Below are positions 34,451 to 42,164 of a DNA stretch of 64,000 nucleotides, one piece after another. The notes under the pieces are model-generated. The model was not told where the DNA came from, searched no databases, and was given only the letters and a program-made list of their open reading frames with translations. Source of the stretch: Pseudomonas sp. ML2-2023-3 (lineage in GTDB: Bacteria; Pseudomonadota; Gammaproteobacteria; Pseudomonadales; Pseudomonadaceae). The stretch lies in assembly GCF_037055275.1 (NCBI RefSeq), contig NZ_CP146343.1:4896001-4960000 (forward strand). Direction: 5' to 3'. Each line of letters opens with the position of its first letter. Within the stretch, counting starts at the first letter, position 1. Made by a program: the position numbers and the translations under genes.

Positions 34451-34900
34451 CTACTTCCAGCGATCCGCCGCCGCTTCATCGCTGGCCCGCCCTTCAACCC
34501 AGCGCGGGCCGTCATTGGTCTGTTCTTTTTTCCAGAACGGGGCACGGGTCTTCAGGTAGTCCATCACAAATGCACAGGCATCAAATGACGCCTGGCGATG
34601 GGCACTCGCCACACCTACAAACACAATGGGCTCACCCGGCTCCAGCGCTCCCACCCGGTGCAGCACTTCAAGCCTGAGCAAGGGCCAACGCTGCCCGGCC
34701 TCATTCATGATGTTGGTCAGCGCCTTTTCGGTCATGCCCGGATAGTGCTCCAGAAACATCCCCGCCACGTCACGCCCGTCATTGAAGTCGCGCACATAAC
34801 CGACAAAACTCACCACCGCCCCCACGCCCATGTTGGCCGCGTGCAACGCGTTGAGTTCGGCGCCCGGATCAAAGGCTGCCGCTTGCACCCGAATCGCCAT
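34451..34900 (-). CDS. moaE: Molybdopterin synthase large subunit
   Basis: This 149-residue catalytic subunit inserts dithiolene sulfur into precursor Z. Typical segments are GAVVSFVGYVRDFNDGRDV, LEHYPGMTEKAL, HRVGALEPGEPIVFVGVASAHRQASFDACAFVMDYLKTRAPFWKKE, including the active-site Lys in FWKKE. It is the last gene of moaC-moaD-moaE, two bases after moaD. Confidence 0.96.
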   Translation of the reverse strand: MAIRVQAAAFDPGAELNALHAANMGVGAVVSFVGYVRDFNDGRDVAGMFLEHYPGMTEKALTNIMNEAGQRWPLLRLEVLHRVGALEPGEPIVFVGVASAHRQASFDACAFVMDYLKTRAPFWKKEQTNDGPRWVEGRASDEAAADRWK

Positions 34901-34902
34901 GT

Positions 34903-35148
34903 TCAGCCTCCGGTCACAGGCGGAAAGAACGCCACTTCATCGCCATCTGCCAACCCTTCATCCAGCTTGCACAGCTCCTCGTTGCGCGCACACATCAGGT
35001 TGGACTCCGCCAAGACCTGCCAGGCACCCCCGCGTTGCGTCAGGTGCGCGCGCAACGCGTCGATGGAGGTGAATTCACCTTCCACTGATTCGCCATCCAG
35101 CCCCAGGTCTTCACGGTAGCGAGCAAAAAACACCACGTTGAGCTTCAT
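34903..35148 (-). CDS. moaD: Molybdopterin synthase sulfur carrier subunit
   Basis: This 81-residue ubiquitin-like protein ends in the required Gly-Gly (FFPPVTGG), which becomes the thiocarboxylate sulfur donor to MoaE. The N-terminus [20 protein letters not shown] is typical. It overlaps the moaC stop by four bases (ATGA). Confidence 0.96.
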   Translation of the reverse strand: MKLNVVFFARYREDLGLDGESVEGEFTSIDALRAHLTQRGGAWQVLAESNLMCARNEELCKLDEGLADGDEVAFFPPVTGG

Positions 35149-35618
35149 GACAGGTCAGCCTGAAAGTGCCCGCTCTTGCCGCCGAGTTTTTCCAGCACAC
35201 CCACGTTTTCGATGGTCATGCCGCGATCCACGGCCTTGCACATGTCATAGATCGTCAGTGCCGCGACGCTGGCGGCAGTCAGGGCTTCCATTTCGACACC
35301 GGTCTGCCCGGACAATTTGCAACGCGCCACGATCAACACGGCATCGCTGCCACGGGCGCTGAGTTCAACCTTGACGCTGGTGAGCATCAGGGGATGGCAC
35401 AGCGGGATCAAATCCGAGGTTTTCTTCGCCGCCTGTATCCCGGCAATGCGCGCCACCGCGAACACATCACCCTTGGGGTGACCGCCACTGACGATCATTT
35501 CCAGGGTTTCAGGGCGCATGCGCACCACCGCTTGTGCCACGGCCTCACGGGAAGTCACTGCTTTATCGGTGACATCGACCATGTTGGCGCGGCCTTGGGA
35601 ATCTAAGTGTGTCAGCAC
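35145..35618 (-). CDS. moaC: Cyclic pyranopterin monophosphate synthase
   Basis: This 157-residue enzyme converts 3',8-cyclo-7,8-dihydro-GTP to cPMP, the second step of molybdenum cofactor synthesis. Hallmarks are the GTG-initiated [41 protein letters not shown] and [30 protein letters not shown] sequence (here [12 protein letters not shown]). It is the first gene of the moaCDE unit. Confidence 0.96.
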   Translation of the reverse strand: MLTHLDSQGRANMVDVTDKAVTSREAVAQAVVRMRPETLEMIVSGGHPKGDVFAVARIAGIQAAKKTSDLIPLCHPLMLTSVKVELSARGSDAVLIVARCKLSGQTGVEMEALTAASVAALTIYDMCKAVDRGMTIENVGVLEKLGGKSGHFQADLS

Positions 35619-35763
35619 AGGGGGTACTCCAGACAGGAGACTCGATTGTAAACCCGAGTTTCAGTGGAAGGCCATCGACCCCGCGAATACCGCGCATCAG
35701 AACATCGAATTGGCCGCCCACGACCATTCGCCGTACAACGGTTGAAACTCTGGAGAAGCCCTT

Positions 35764-36210
35764 ATGCTACTTTTTATAGCCATTACCCTGAGCCTGCTGG
35801 CCGGTGCTGCGGTGCCCCTGCAGGCAGGCAGCAACGCACGACTGGGCCTGATGCTGGGGCATCCCTTTTGGGCCACCGTGATCTCATTGCTGGTGAGTGG
35901 TATCGCGATTGCGCTGGTGATGCTGATCGTCAAAGTGCCACGGCCCAACCTCGAGGCCTTGATCACCGGGCCCTGGTGGATCTGGCTGGGCGGGCTGGCC
36001 GGGGTGTTTTACATCACGGTGGCTCTGATCACCGTGCCTCGACTGGGTGCGCTGAATTTCATCATGGCAGTGGTAGTGGGCCAGCTGATCATTTCACTGC
36101 TCATCGATTATTTCGGACTGCTGGGCTTGCCTAAAAACACACCTGGCCTGCAAAAACTGCTCGGGGTCAGCGTGGTGCTGGCAGGGTTTTTCATTGCATC
36201 ACGGGGCTGA
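35764..36210 (+). CDS. YdcZ/DUF606-type membrane protein (DMT superfamily)
   Basis: This 148-residue protein has five predicted membrane segments and is half the size of a full drug/metabolite transporter. LLAGAAVPLQAGSNARLGLMLGHPFWATVISLLVSG and PRLGALNFIMAVVVGQLIISLLIDYFG are typical of the YdcZ family, which probably works as dimers. The substrate is unknown. Its stop codon overlaps the end of the convergent LysR gene by 12 bases. Confidence 0.88.
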   Translation: MLLFIAITLSLLAGAAVPLQAGSNARLGLMLGHPFWATVISLLVSGIAIALVMLIVKVPRPNLEALITGPWWIWLGGLAGVFYITVALITVPRLGALNFIMAVVVGQLIISLLIDYFGLLGLPKNTPGLQKLLGVSVVLAGFFIASRG

Positions 36211-37110
36211 GGGCGGGCTCACCTGCCTGATCAGATCTCGCAGCCAGCGATGGGCCGGGTCTTCATTGAAACGTTGATGCCAGACCTGCACATAGTTGAA
36301 CGGCGCCACTGTCATGGGCGGCGCCAGCGCTATCAGGGTGTCGCCATATGACAGGTTGTCCAGCGTACGGGTGGCCACCGTGAGAATCAGGTCAGTGTCG
36401 GCAATCATCCCTGGCGCCGCGCCCCAATGAGGGACGTTGACCGCAACCCGTCGATGCAGGCCCTGGGCGCGTAATACGTTGTCGACCTCGCCCTGGGTGT
36501 TGCCATCCGTCGACACCAACAGGTGCGGGCGAGCCAGATAACTCTCCAGATCGAGCACGGCATTGTCCGCAAGCGAGCGACGATCGAGCAGGCACGTGAA
36601 GGTTTCTTCAAACAGCACATCGCTGGAAACATCCGCCGGCAACGCCGCAAAAACCCCCAGGGCCAGGTCGATCTTGCCTTGTTCGATCTGCTCCAGCATG
36701 CCCAAGCGGCTGTCCTGGACCACCACAAGCGAGGTATCAGGGGCCTTGGCCCGCAATTGCACCAGCAATTTGGGCAACACAATAGCGGCGCCGTAATCGG
36801 ACATCGCCACGCGAAAGGTGCGCTGAGAGTCGGCCGGCACAAAATCGATGGACTGGCCGAGCAGCGCTTCGATCTGCCCAAGGATCGCCTTGAGCGGTGC
36901 CTGAAGATTTTGCGCCAACGCGCTCAGCACCACGTCGTTGCCCTGACGAATCAACAACGGGTCATCGAGCAACACCCTGAGTTTGCTCAGCGAATGACTG
37001 ATGGCTGGCTGACTCAGGTGCAAACGGACACCGGTGCGGGTCACGTGTTTTTCCGTGAGCAGCGCATCGAGCACCACCAGCAGATTCAAATCAATATTGC
37101 GCAGTAACAC
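36199..37110 (-). CDS. LysR-family regulator (NodD/SyrM-like group)
   Basis: This 303-residue protein starts at GTG 37110, preceded by AGGAG at nine bases; the upstream ATG at 37167 lacks such a site. It opens LLRNIDLNLLVVLDALLTEKHVTRTGVRLHLSQPAISHSLSKLRVLLDDPLLIR, the helix-turn-helix of the NodD/LinR-like LysR group, followed by a substrate-binding domain. The effector is unknown. It overlaps the convergent YdcZ-type gene by 12 bases. Confidence 0.92.
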   Translation of the reverse strand: MLLRNIDLNLLVVLDALLTEKHVTRTGVRLHLSQPAISHSLSKLRVLLDDPLLIRQGNDVVLSALAQNLQAPLKAILGQIEALLGQSIDFVPADSQRTFRVAMSDYGAAIVLPKLLVQLRAKAPDTSLVVVQDSRLGMLEQIEQGKIDLALGVFAALPADVSSDVLFEETFTCLLDRRSLADNAVLDLESYLARPHLLVSTDGNTQGEVDNVLRAQGLHRRVAVNVPHWGAAPGMIADTDLILTVATRTLDNLSYGDTLIALAPPMTVAPFNYVQVWHQRFNEDPAHRWLRDLIRQVSPPSAP

Positions 37111-37244
37111 CCCGACGCTCCTGTCTTGGTCAACTCCAGGGCAGCGCGGCATTACCAGATTCAACAAGACCCAAGGGCCCGGCGCGCCACCTCCGCCAGC
37201 TTACCTTACAAAGCCGGGTTACCAGACATGTAGCCAAAACAACG

Positions 37245-37330
37245 GTGGGAGCGGGCTTGCTCGCGATGAAGACGGCGCGGTGTAATCTGAAACACCGCGC
37301 CACTTTCATCGCGAGCAAGCCCGCTCCCAC
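37245..37330. repeat. REP doublet, GTGGGAGCGGGCTTGCTCGCGA family
   Basis: Perfect terminal arms are GTGGGAGCGGGCTTGCTCGC and complement, plus an inner pair GGCGCGGTGT/ACACCGCGCC. It lies between the LysR gene start and the end of the PhoH gene. Confidence 0.95.
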
Positions 37331-37340
37331 CTTCAAACGG

Positions 37341-38735
37341 TTACAAATGAGATTCGGCGTATTCGGCCAGAATCGAACGTGGCACCCCTTGCAGCGCGAT
37401 GTGCACGCCGTTGGGGAAGTCTTTGAAACGCTCCGTCAGGTAGGTCAGCCCCGAACTGGTGGCTGACAGGTACGGTGTATCGATCTGTGCCAGGTTGCCC
37501 AGGCACACCACTTTGGAACCGGCGCCCGCACGGGTGATGATGGTTTTCATCTGGTGCGGTGTCAGGTTTTGGCACTCATCGATCAAAATCAGGCTTTGCT
37601 GGAAGCTGCGACCGCGAATGTAGTTCAGGGATTTGAACTGCAACGGCACTTTACTCAGGATGTAGTCGACGCTGCCGTGGGTGTTTTCGTCATCCATGTG
37701 CAGAGCTTCGAGGTTGTCGGTAATGGCCCCCAGCCAAGGTTCCATTTTCTCGGCTTCGGTGCCTGGCAAAAAACCGATTTCCTGATCCAGGCCCTGCACG
37801 CTGCGGGTACAGATAATCCGCCGGTAGCGCTTGCTGACCATGGTTTGTTCAATCGCCGCCGCCAGCGCCAGGATGGTCTTGCCCGAACCCGCCGCACCCG
37901 ACAGGTTGACCAGATGGATATCCGGGTCAAGCAAGGCAAACAGCGCCAGCCCCTGGTAAATATCCCGCGGTTTCAAACCCCAGGCTTCCTGATGCAGCAA
38001 CGGCTCCTGATGCATGTCCAGAATCAGCAACTGGTCCTTGCGCACCTCCTTGATCCAGCCGACAAAGCCCTGCTCATCGATGATGAATTCATTGATATGC
38101 ACCGCCGGCAGGTTTTCGTTCATCTGTACCTGATGCCAGGTACGGCCATGCCCCTGACGGGTTTCGACTTTGTTGACCCGGTCCCAGAAAGAGCCGGTCA
38201 TGGTGTGATAACCGCGCGACAACATCGACACGTCGTCAACCAGTTGGTCGGTGCTGTAATCCTCGGACTCGATCCCGCAAGCCCGGGCCTTGAGGCGCAT
38301 GTTGATGTCTTTGGTGACCAGCACCACGCGCAACTTCGGCTCACGGGCGTGCAGGTCAATCAACTGGTTGATGATGATGTTGTCGTTGAGGTTTTCGGGC
38401 AACAGCGCGTTGGGTTCCCGGCGCTTGCTCATCATGATCGACAGAAAGCCCTTGGGTGCGCCTTTGCCTCGCTGGATCGGCACCCCCTTTTCGACATCTT
38501 CAGGGCTGGCAACCCCCAGCAACTGGTCAATCAAACGGATGGCCTGACGGCACTCGGCTGCCACCAGTAACTTGCCGGTCTTGAGCTTGTCGAGTTCTTC
38601 GAGCACCGTCATCGGGATCGCGACGTGGTGTTCCTCGAAGTTAAGCAGTGCGTTTGGATCGTGAATCAGAACATTGGTATCGAGTACATAAAGGATTGGC
38701 TGGTTGGAAGAAGGAGTGCGTCCGTGATCATCCAT
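37341..38735 (-). CDS. PhoH-family ATPase with N-terminal PIN domain
   Basis: This 464-residue protein has an N-terminal PIN RNase domain (ILYVLDTNVLIHDPNALLNFEEHHVAIPMTVLEELDKLK, with acidic residues for metal binding; about 14-150). It continues with a PhoH/superfamily I helicase-like domain with Walker A LSGAAGSGKTILALAAAIEQ and Walker B LILIDECQNL. This PIN-PhoH (YlaK/PhoH2) fusion is expected to couple ATP use to RNA unwinding and cleavage. It forms a single-gene unit in the window. Confidence 0.93.
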   Translation of the reverse strand: MDDHGRTPSSNQPILYVLDTNVLIHDPNALLNFEEHHVAIPMTVLEELDKLKTGKLLVAAECRQAIRLIDQLLGVASPEDVEKGVPIQRGKGAPKGFLSIMMSKRREPNALLPENLNDNIIINQLIDLHAREPKLRVVLVTKDINMRLKARACGIESEDYSTDQLVDDVSMLSRGYHTMTGSFWDRVNKVETRQGHGRTWHQVQMNENLPAVHINEFIIDEQGFVGWIKEVRKDQLLILDMHQEPLLHQEAWGLKPRDIYQGLALFALLDPDIHLVNLSGAAGSGKTILALAAAIEQTMVSKRYRRIICTRSVQGLDQEIGFLPGTEAEKMEPWLGAITDNLEALHMDDENTHGSVDYILSKVPLQFKSLNYIRGRSFQQSLILIDECQNLTPHQMKTIITRAGAGSKVVCLGNLAQIDTPYLSATSSGLTYLTERFKDFPNGVHIALQGVPRSILAEYAESHL

Positions 38736-38994
38736 ACTCGGTCACCTTTGTGGGAGCCAGTCGACGCAATACCACAACAGTGCTGCGCCTCGAAGTGACT
38801 GCCGTATGCCCTGCCCGATGGGTCTTGGAAGACGCCACCTGTGTTGCAGGTTTCGGCCGTCTGTCTTCGTAATACTCCTAAATGTGTGACAAAAAAAAGT
38901 TTTTTTAGCGATAACCCACTTTATTTTTTTGAGTGACGAATCGCCTTGGCGAATGCCCAAAGCAGGGCTAAAGTCATATATTAACTGCATGTTT

Positions 38995-40113
38995 TTACAG
39001 CACTTCGCAGTCCTCCCAACCCAGCCCGCTCTGTGCCGTCGCCTTGAGTAACCAGGGCAACGCGGTACGAATTTTGTCCTGGGTGTCGTGAAACTTGATC
39101 ACGCCATGACGCCACAGCAGCATCAGGCTCAACACCCGCTGTGCCGACTCCTCGCCACTCAGGTTGGCCGCCATGTCCTGGGCATCAATATCCCACAGCG
39201 ACACCTGCAAGCCCTGCCCCTGGAAAAACGCCCCGCTATCTGCCCGCCGCTGCCCGTAGGGCGGGCGAAACTGTGCCAGATAGTTGTGCGGCACAACCTG
39301 CTTGACCAGGGCAACGCTGCGTAAAATCGAGTCCTGCCACTCTTGCCAATGACTGTGGGAGCGATACTCCCAGCCCTGCACACCCACGCACTGCCCCTTG
39401 TACAGTGCTTGCAGCGCCCGCTCACCGCCTTTGTCCAGGCGTACTTGCAGGCTGTTGCCCAACACAAAAAACCTCGCACTCAGGGACTGCTTGCGCAAGT
39501 AATCGGTCAACCAGTCGGTGGTACCCGGCAATTGGGAGGGACCACTGTCGAAGGTCAGTACAAACAGCCGATCATGCATCCCGACGCCGTTAGTTTCCTG
39601 CTCGCCGAACAGCTCGATTTCACTGCTGATTTGCGGGAACAGCGCGGCCTTGCGCAGTTGCTCATCCAGATAACGCCGGTGAAACTCACGGCTTGGCTCA
39701 GCCCAGGCCGCATAAAACGAGTCATCGGCCACTGCAAACTTGCCCGCCTGCTCACGCAAGCTGTCCATGCCGTCAACGTAATAGCAAAACGAGGCATCCT
39801 GATCACAGCTTTGCTGGGCAACGTTGTAGTTGGCCAACAGCCGCTGCCACATCCGCTTGCGCACATGATTGATGGCATCCTGGTTGATGTTTTTCAGACC
39901 CAGGCGCTGTTTGAGTGCGTTTTCATCCAGCGCCTCGCTGGCCAGCAAGGCATGGGCGAAGGCAAGAATTTCGGCCCTTGAGGCCACATCGAACAAGGCC
40001 GGGCTGGTCAACTGCTCGGGCCAGGCGCTGCGATCCAGCGTCGCCGGTTCATTGGGTGCTGCAACGGCCCCCAGGCACACCAGCCAGGCCGAGAAAAAAA
40101 GAGCAATGCGCAC
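38995..40113 (-). CDS. Polysaccharide deacetylase-like (NodB homology) secreted protein
   Basis: This 372-residue protein has a signal peptide (cleavage after AVAA, about residue 19). Residues about 30-175 are an unassigned helical domain, and about 183-370 show NodB homology. Motif 1 reads LTFDSGPS (about 187-192), so the catalytic Asp is kept but the usual second Asp (metal ligand in TFDDGP) is Ser. Motif 2 should be H-S/T-x3-H but reads HSHWQEW. Motif 3 RPPYGQRR and a C-terminal FHDT are present. It may be a degenerate or altered-metal deacetylase, so activity is uncertain. Confidence 0.85.
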   Translation of the reverse strand: MRIALFFSAWLVCLGAVAAPNEPATLDRSAWPEQLTSPALFDVASRAEILAFAHALLASEALDENALKQRLGLKNINQDAINHVRKRMWQRLLANYNVAQQSCDQDASFCYYVDGMDSLREQAGKFAVADDSFYAAWAEPSREFHRRYLDEQLRKAALFPQISSEIELFGEQETNGVGMHDRLFVLTFDSGPSQLPGTTDWLTDYLRKQSLSARFFVLGNSLQVRLDKGGERALQALYKGQCVGVQGWEYRSHSHWQEWQDSILRSVALVKQVVPHNYLAQFRPPYGQRRADSGAFFQGQGLQVSLWDIDAQDMAANLSGEESAQRVLSLMLLWRHGVIKFHDTQDKIRTALPWLLKATAQSGLGWEDCEVL

Positions 40114-40247
40114 GGGTCAATCTCCCTGTGAAAACTGGCAGCACTATAGCGGCTACAGGATTTTGTATTTGCCCTCTATCAACGTCATAGGTGGAGTCAA
40201 ACCGCCCAACCCCCTAGAATCCCCCGACGCTAAAAGGAGACGAACTC

Positions 40248-41027
40248 ATGCTGATGGTGATTTCACCCGCTAAAACCCTCGATTACGAAACGCCGCCCGC
40301 CACAGCACGTTTCACCCAGCCGCAGTATCTGGACCACTCCCAGGAACTGATCGAACAATTGCGCGAACTGAGCCCGCAACAGATTGGCGAGCTGATGCAC
40401 TTGTCCGACAAGCTTTCGGGCCTCAATGCGGCGCGCTTCGGCAGCTGGACTCCCGCCTTCACCCCCGAAAATGCCAAGCAGGCACTGCTGGCCTTCAAGG
40501 GCGATGTGTACACCGGCCTTAATGCCGTCGACTTCAGCGAAGCGGATTTTGACTACGCGCAAACCCATCTGCGCATGCTCTCCGGGCTGTATGGCCTGCT
40601 GCGCCCGCTGGACCTGATGATGCCGTATCGCCTGGAGATGGGCACCAAGCTGGCCAATGCCCGGGGCAAGGATTTGTACGCGTTCTGGGGCACGCAAATC
40701 AGCGAATGGCTCAACGAGGCCCTGGCCGAACAGGGCGATGACGTCGTGCTCAACCTGGCGTCCAACGAGTATTTCTCGGCGGTCAAAAAGTCGGCTTTGA
40801 ACGCACGCATCATCAATACCGAGTTCAAGGATCTGAAAAACGGCCAGCACAAGATCATCAGCTTTTATGCGAAAAAAGCCCGCGGCATGATGAGCCGGTT
40901 TGTGATCAAGGAGCGCATCAACAACCCGGATCACCTCAAGCAGTTCGATGAGCAGGGTTATCGCTTTAGCGCTGAACAGTCCAAGCCTGATCTGTTGGTG
41001 TTTTTACGCGACCACGCTCCACAATGA
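40248..41027 (+). CDS. yaaA: Peroxide stress protein YaaA (DUF328)
   Basis: This 259-residue protein begins [14 protein letters not shown], with [60 protein letters not shown] and the C-terminal [22 protein letters not shown], all hallmarks. E. coli YaaA lowers free iron during peroxide stress and binds DNA. The ribosome site AAGGAGA lies before the ATG. It converges on the Rhs gene. Confidence 0.95.
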   Translation: MLMVISPAKTLDYETPPATARFTQPQYLDHSQELIEQLRELSPQQIGELMHLSDKLSGLNAARFGSWTPAFTPENAKQALLAFKGDVYTGLNAVDFSEADFDYAQTHLRMLSGLYGLLRPLDLMMPYRLEMGTKLANARGKDLYAFWGTQISEWLNEALAEQGDDVVLNLASNEYFSAVKKSALNARIINTEFKDLKNGQHKIISFYAKKARGMMSRFVIKERINNPDHLKQFDEQGYRFSAEQSKPDLLVFLRDHAPQ

Positions 41028-41075
41028 CGGACGCGGTGCAGCCAGCCAATGCTGACTGCACCCGCCTCACTGACG

Positions 41076-42137
41076 TCACTGCAAACCGTAGTGAACATTC
41101 ATGTAACTTGAGTAATGTTTCATGCGGTCATTCACATAACTGGCAGGCAAGTTATTGAATACTTTTTCCTTGCCCGACTTCATGAACGACATGCCCCGGT
41201 GTTTATCTTCAATTGAAAACAACTGTTCAAAGAGCGGCGACTTGCCTGTTCGGCTCCGGGCTTTGGCGTTGTCATCATATTCCTTGATTAGTTTTCTACG
41301 CTTATCGCTGACACCTCCCGTGATCGCTAACACCGGGAACGACATTTCGCTGTTGCCCTTCAATGTTGCATCATCCAATCGAAACGCAGGATCCGCGTCC
41401 CTGCCTGCTGTTTCTGCCGTATTGCCTATGCTGAATTCCCCGACATCGGCGGTATGCACCATGGGAAAGTTTGGCCACGGATCAACAATCACCAGTTTTT
41501 CATCGCTCATCTGGCGACGGTCGCCGATCACCACAAAAGCATGATCAACGCCCTGAGCATTAACGCGAAATACCGGTTGCTCGGTTTTGGTGCTGGCCAG
41601 CAGGCTAAAGGCAATTTCCGAATGTTCACCGCAATTACCGGTCCGGCATTGAATATAAGCGCTCGTACCCTGTTTAAACTGACGCTGCTGGAGAAAGTCT
41701 GCCGGATCCCTGCGTGATCGCCACAAATCAACAAATTGATTGGGCGAACCTTCAATCAACAGGGTTTTAGTGACCAGGTTAGTCACATGCCCCTGTTTGA
41801 AAGAGTTGTACATTTCAGAACTCAACTCTCGTGTCTTGCTGCTGGGTTTTACTTCGCCCCGACCGGCATCATGTACCTTCCAGGCAGGCTTGACCTGCGG
41901 CCCCTCAAGGTCGATCCCTTTCTTTTGCTCTTTGGTCAAGTTACTGACGTCAATGCGTACCGCACCATCGCCGTCCATAAAGGTTATCGGGTTGCCTCCA
42001 ACAAACGCATAGACATTAGGCCCATCCAGATAACCCTTGGGATCAGGGTTGACCCATCGCTGTAGCCAGGGCATGTAATAGCGAAGCCCGTAATAATAAA
42101 GCCCCGTTGCATCCCGCTCCTTGCCCGAGTAACACAA
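41076..42137 (-). CDS. Rhs C-terminal segment: end of core plus candidate cysteine-protease toxin domain
   Basis: This 353-codon segment is in the same frame as the Rhs part upstream, after a TGA. It starts, if translated separately, at TTG 42137; no ribosome site is evident. Residues 2-50 finish the Rhs core (YSGKERDATGLYYYGLRYY...RWVNPDPKGYLDGPNVYAFVGGNP). After that the sequence is unlike the core. It contains GNCGEHSEIAFSLL (Cys169), VDHAFVVIGD (His199) and LVIVDPWPN (Asp219), the order and spacing of a papain/transglutaminase-like Cys-His-Asp triad. I infer a protease or deamidase effector. No immunity gene follows; yaaA is convergent 48 bases away. Confidence 0.75.
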   Translation of the reverse strand: MCYSGKERDATGLYYYGLRYYMPWLQRWVNPDPKGYLDGPNVYAFVGGNPITFMDGDGAVRIDVSNLTKEQKKGIDLEGPQVKPAWKVHDAGRGEVKPSSKTRELSSEMYNSFKQGHVTNLVTKTLLIEGSPNQFVDLWRSRRDPADFLQQRQFKQGTSAYIQCRTGNCGEHSEIAFSLLASTKTEQPVFRVNAQGVDHAFVVIGDRRQMSDEKLVIVDPWPNFPMVHTADVGEFSIGNTAETAGRDADPAFRLDDATLKGNSEMSFPVLAITGGVSDKRRKLIKEYDDNAKARSRTGKSPLFEQLFSIEDKHRGMSFMKSGKEKVFNNLPASYVNDRMKHYSSYMNVHYGLQ

Positions 42138-42164
42138 CGTGCGATAACTGCTTTCGCTCGAATC

